Shown: in pieces, positions 60,078-64,000 of the stretch
How the letters are laid out: each line of letters begins with the position of its first letter
Numbering within the stretch: the stretch's first letter is position 1
NCBI GenBank assembly: GCA_004026145.2
Contig: CP034985.2
Coordinates: 10,777,424-10,841,423 of the forward strand
Origin: Takifugu bimaculatus
Lineage: Eukaryota; Chordata; Actinopteri; Tetraodontiformes; Tetraodontidae
DNA: 64,000 nt
Direction: 5' to 3'
Position numbers and translations under genes: made by a program
Notes under the pieces: generated by a model
Told to the model about the DNA's origin: nothing
Databases searched by the model: none
The model's input: only the letters and a program-made list of their open reading frames with translations

Positions 60078-60265
60078 GTGAGGACATTTTTCCCTGTACT
60101 CCACACTTCAAAGGAGTGTTTACAGGTCAAGAGATGGTTATAAGGTTGAGGTTATAATTGGGATTAGGTCAGGGTAAGAGTCACGATTAGGGTTAGAGGT
60201 TAGTTGGGATGGTTAGGGTTAGGGTAAGGGGCTGGGCTATGCATTATGCCTATGAAAGTCCTCAC
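60078..60265. repeat. MITE-like dispersed fish repeat with TTAGGG-like core
   Basis: The element is bounded by GTGAGGAC and GTCCTCAC, an exact 8-bp inverted pair. Its centre is a degenerate run of GGTTAGGGTTAGGG-type units (about 60160-60230), followed by GCATTATGCCTATGAAAG. I recognise this arrangement from a repeat family widespread in teleosts. Confidence 0.6.
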
Positions 60266-63200
60266 AAAGGTAGAAGTTCAAAGATCCTTGTGTCCTGATG
60301 ACCTGTCCAGGCTGTTCTCCTGCCTCTCACCCTACTGGGAAGGACTCCAGCGCCTCCGGTGACCTTACACAAGTGCTGGTAAAGAGAAAATGAAAACAGC
60401 AAACTGCTGACAGGAAGGAGAGGTGTTTTCAGCGTTAGATTACAGAATTCATCATTTGTATTTGTCACGTATCTTGTGTTTATATAATCACATCCAATGG
60501 CAGCGGCAGCAGCGGCTGGGGCTTGTTGACAGCTGGGCCGCGCCCCTCGGGCCCACCTTTGAGCGGTTCTTGGAAGGAGAGGCTCCGATGATGGCGTGCA
60601 GATTTTACACATCACAAACAAGTGATGGAACCACACTTAGGAGCTGACAGTCTGCTGACAGATCTTTAACTACGACGCTCTCGCACACGGCGTCAAAAAT
60701 GCTGCGTGCTCAGATCAGGCAGCCAAGCCTTAACCAGTGAGCTGCTAATGGCTGGATTTCTCATCGCAGATATAACCTGATGTGTTTATTGGCTTAACTT
60801 TATGAACTACTCTTGATTTTTCTAGAACTTTGATTCACCAGCTTTTCACCTGTCGTCAAATCTCCGCCTGCCACAGTTGAATAAACACGGCCCCCGCCAA
60901 TAAATGCCTATTTGAATTTCGCCCGTACAAGATTTGGAATTCCAGAACCATTTGTCACTAACCGACGGAGGGGGTCGTGGCGAGGGCACCGTCGGGCTGC
61001 TTTCTCACTTATCAACGCCATACGCCCCGTGTTTTCCGCTAATGTTGCGTGGGAATGAGCTAACGCTGGTTACAGTGATGTCGCTGCATGATTTGCAGCC
61101 TAAGACTATAGAGTGCAGCATGTAGCCGCTCTCATTCCTGCGATGTGGAACTGTTGTGCTCGGACCCACAGGGGAGCTGTTTGCTGTGGCACTGCTCGTT
61201 CTGTCCATTGTTCCTGCGGTCTTAACGACAGACTCGGCGACAATGGGAATCAAAATGGACACTCTGTGCCAGCGTGATACGCCTGTATGCTTAAAGTTCA
61301 TGGGAATCGTAAGGGAACTTTGGCAGGTTAAACCCCGTCAACATCCACGGCCAGAGCGCTTAACTCATTTTCTGTCTTTTTTGTATATTTGGCCAAATTC
61401 CAATCAGCGTTTTTTCACCTGTCACGTCAAGGCCAGGTGAGTTTATCCTTACAAAACTATTGAAACATTGTCTGACAGGCAGCTTTTCCCTGTTGGGCTC
61501 ATTAATTCAAGGCCAAAGCTTTGCAAAAGCAAGTGATGGTTTTGTGAGACGGGTCCCAGTGACCCTCTGTCCTCCGTTTCCTGGTGAACCGGCCTCTCTT
61601 GTCCCCCCGTTTCACGGGTGAAGAGGTGCGACTCATAAAGCCTTGTGCCGGAGCCTGAGCAAATAAACAAGTGGGGGGGTGATTATTCCAGTACACACGA
61701 CTCGGCTCATTCAGAATGAATTAAGGGTGACCCGGCTCGCAGCGCAGATAAGCCGAAACCCCCCGTCGCTCTCGGCCCCCTCGCCTCTGTTTTCTTAACT
61801 AATGCCCTCCTTCCTTGCTCCCTCCCCGGGTCGTTTAATCACTTTAAGATCTGCATAGTCTCCGCTCAGCATTCAGGAATGAAAACGTCAAAGCAAATTA
61901 TCAGAATGAGCCAATTCAGACATCCCGTGTGCGTTCTCAGCTCATTGGCCCTCGCTGGGTTCTGGCTGTAGCCTTCGGCGGTGCTAACTGGCATTTGCTA
62001 ACATCCATAGCTGCAGCAGGTTTTTGTTAGGTGTGTTTTTCTTCTGCTGAAGGAAATTGGTTCTACCGGGGATTTTTTTTTTCCTTTTTTGATCATTTTT
62101 GCAAACATTTCCCATTGCTGGTGCCAAGATCAGAGGGAAGAGAAGGTGAATTCCTGAACTCTTGATATGAATCAGAGGAGTTACTTCAGTTAATATCAAA
62201 TCAAACTTGTGAAAACTCCAAACTTATAACATGGACAACGTTGATTCAGAGCTAGCTACATTTTTTCCTATTCTTCCTTTACAACGGAAGAGAAATGATG
62301 TTCTATACATTCTCCGGGCCAGCAGAACCCTGGTTTGATTTATGCGGTGTCATAATGCGGACATATGGATCTATTATTGCGCAATAGGAATATGGCTATA
62401 GGTAAGTCACTACAGGAGAAAATAAAACTAATCTTCTGGCCTTTTTGAGTCATTTCTGTTCCACATGGATGGTTTGCAGATGTTTCCTCGCTCAGGCTCA
62501 TCGGTGAAGTTGAGCAAGAGAGGGGTTTGGATTACCCTCTCTGGGTTCTTCTCATGCTGAGATGGAGTTGAAGGTAGATAAAAGGAGTGTTATTCTATGA
62601 TTAGAGCCTCTTAATGACCCCCCCACCACCCTCCTTCCAGATCAGTCATCGGCCGTCTGGTCTTTCTGGCCAGCATCACGTAAACCGCAGACCTCTGGTC
62701 CCCATTAGTGCCCCACCCCCTCATACAGTATCTCTGAGTCCGCTGGTTAAAAGACCCAGACGGGTTCCGTTCCACATTAGTTTTTGGCCTGGCATCTGGC
62801 CGCTCTGGCATGTTTGTGGCGCTGGGCCGTGGCGCTCCTCGATGACTGAGCAGCATTGAGTTTCCCCCTGCTTTGGTGCACAGACGGCAGCGACTGTGAG
62901 GGCTCTGGGGCCGGAAGGACAGGAATATGAAAAGCGAGCACTTGGGGACGAGGGCAAATCTGTGGCCTTCCTGTCACAGGCCCGAAACAGTCAGGAAACG
63001 GCTGCTTTTGCTGCTTTTTTCAAAGAAATAAAACTAAAAGTAAGAAGACTGGACTCTCGCTATTACATGGCAGCGTGCGCCGTTTCACAACCCGATTAGT
63101 CACGTTTTAAGCCGAGAACTATTTGTCTGTTTGAGTATTTATAAAATTGCTGTTGAAATCAAAAGGAGGACGTGCGAGTTCCTTCCTTGGCTGCCAGGTT

Positions 63201-64000
63201 CTCTCTCGAACTGCTCGGTTGCATAACGACAACGTCCGTGATTGTTTTGAGTCGGGCTCCTCTCACTATTGGTCACAAAATATTGCAACAAGCAATCAGA
63301 GACAGCTCCCCGCGCCTCCCCGCATCCTCGGAAAAATCTACTGAGTGACAGTGGCCATGGCAACAGCCCGGCTCTGCGCGGCTCCCTTGCACCCCCGCGG
63401 TGCGGCGTTTGATGGCAGCTAAAGGTGTTGCGGAGTAATTGGGTTGCGGATCAGTTGAGAAATGTCCCCTAAGGTGTGACAGAATGTGAGAAATGGAGCA
63501 GGTGGTGGGAGCCCAGAGGCTCTCCCATACCCGCTGCAACGTTCAGGGCTGTTTCCCGAGCAGATGTAAAGGGCTCTGCTCTGTCCTCCTGTCTGCGTGA
63601 CAGCCCAGCGCGCAATAACATCGAATAAAATCCACCGAATCACTGGGTTATAGAGGGCATCTGCGACGCTGAGCTTTGCAAAACGCTGAAATGTGCATCC
63701 AATCTGACACCAAATTCAAGGGATTTATGCATCTTGGCACCACGAATCTGCAACAGCTGAGCGGTGCGTGAGGACGGGGGCGTCTGGGTTGCCCCAGGAC
63801 AGCGCTAACCTGTCACGTTACACACGGACCGACATCCACGAACAGCTGCAAGGCTGAGTGTCGTGATCGAGGTGGGGGAAGTCACCTGGTGTCGCCATGT
63901 TGACCAATATCGCCCCATAATCCCTCATTCTTCTCTTCTCATATTTATTGGCTTAGGTTGCAGATTTTTTACTTTTTGAAAGTCAATGTGATGTGAATTT
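60266..64000. other. gene-free region, part 7
   Basis: No gene recognised up to the window edge. Nothing resembling a VPS18 exon, the human neighbour of DLL4, was seen. Confidence 0.55.

Noticed and set aside
60160..60230. Interstitial telomeric repeat
   Set aside because: The TTAGGG-like units are degenerate and lie inside an element with its own inverted ends, so a dispersed repeat explains them better.
1..64000. CRISPR arrays, bacterial operons, viral or toxin genes
   Set aside because: None seen; tandem arrays are microsatellites or the 31-bp minisatellite without spacers, and all coding sequence is intron-containing vertebrate genes.

Overview
The window is vertebrate nuclear DNA, and everything in it points to a ray-finned fish with a fairly compact genome. 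The evidence is many-exon genes with short GT-AG introns, long CA/TG microsatellites, and a degenerate teleost-type dispersed repeat with a TTAGGG-like core. No bacterial, organellar or viral gene was seen. The gene order ino80 > < chac1, < dll4 matches my memory of human 15q15.1 (INO80, CHAC1, DLL4), so this is a conserved block. I cannot name the species from the sequence.

Layout. 1-18860 (+): the 3' two thirds of ino80, the catalytic ATPase of the INO80 chromatin remodeller. It lies in 25 exons, the first cut by the window edge; the ATPase lobes, the INO80 insert and the basic C-terminal tail are all present. Four places in exons 15, 24 and 25 carry one base too many for the reading frame. 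Removing one base at each gives an open fragment of 1,045 residues ending in the conserved C-terminus. About 18861-19765 is its 3' UTR. 20174-20971 (-): a complete three-exon chac1 (196 aa), facing ino80 tail to tail. Its predicted leader holds upstream ORFs. Its promoter has a TATA box, six CCAAT pentamers and two inverted amino-acid/ER-stress response elements. 25970-32301 (-): a complete eleven-exon dll4 (688 aa), from signal peptide to the C-terminal ATEV motif, whose last valine sits in its own exon. Intron 3 holds an RBPJ + ETS + SOX motif cluster, where mammals have an arterial enhancer. About 32720-64000: more than 31 kb in which I find no gene, only microsatellites, a 31-bp minisatellite, fragments of dispersed repeats and unexplained, possibly regulatory, sequence.

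How the genes relate. They are functionally unlinked: chromatin remodelling, stress-induced glutathione breakdown and Notch ligand signalling. The spacing is uneven: ino80-chac1-dll4 are packed within about 33 kb, but the 5' side of dll4 is an open region. This suggests that dll4 regulation, or that of a gene beyond the window, occupies it.

Limits. Exon borders were called by eye from splice sites, reading phase and remembered human INO80, CHAC1 and DLL4 proteins. Transcription starts, UTR ends and regulatory sites are predictions from motifs only.
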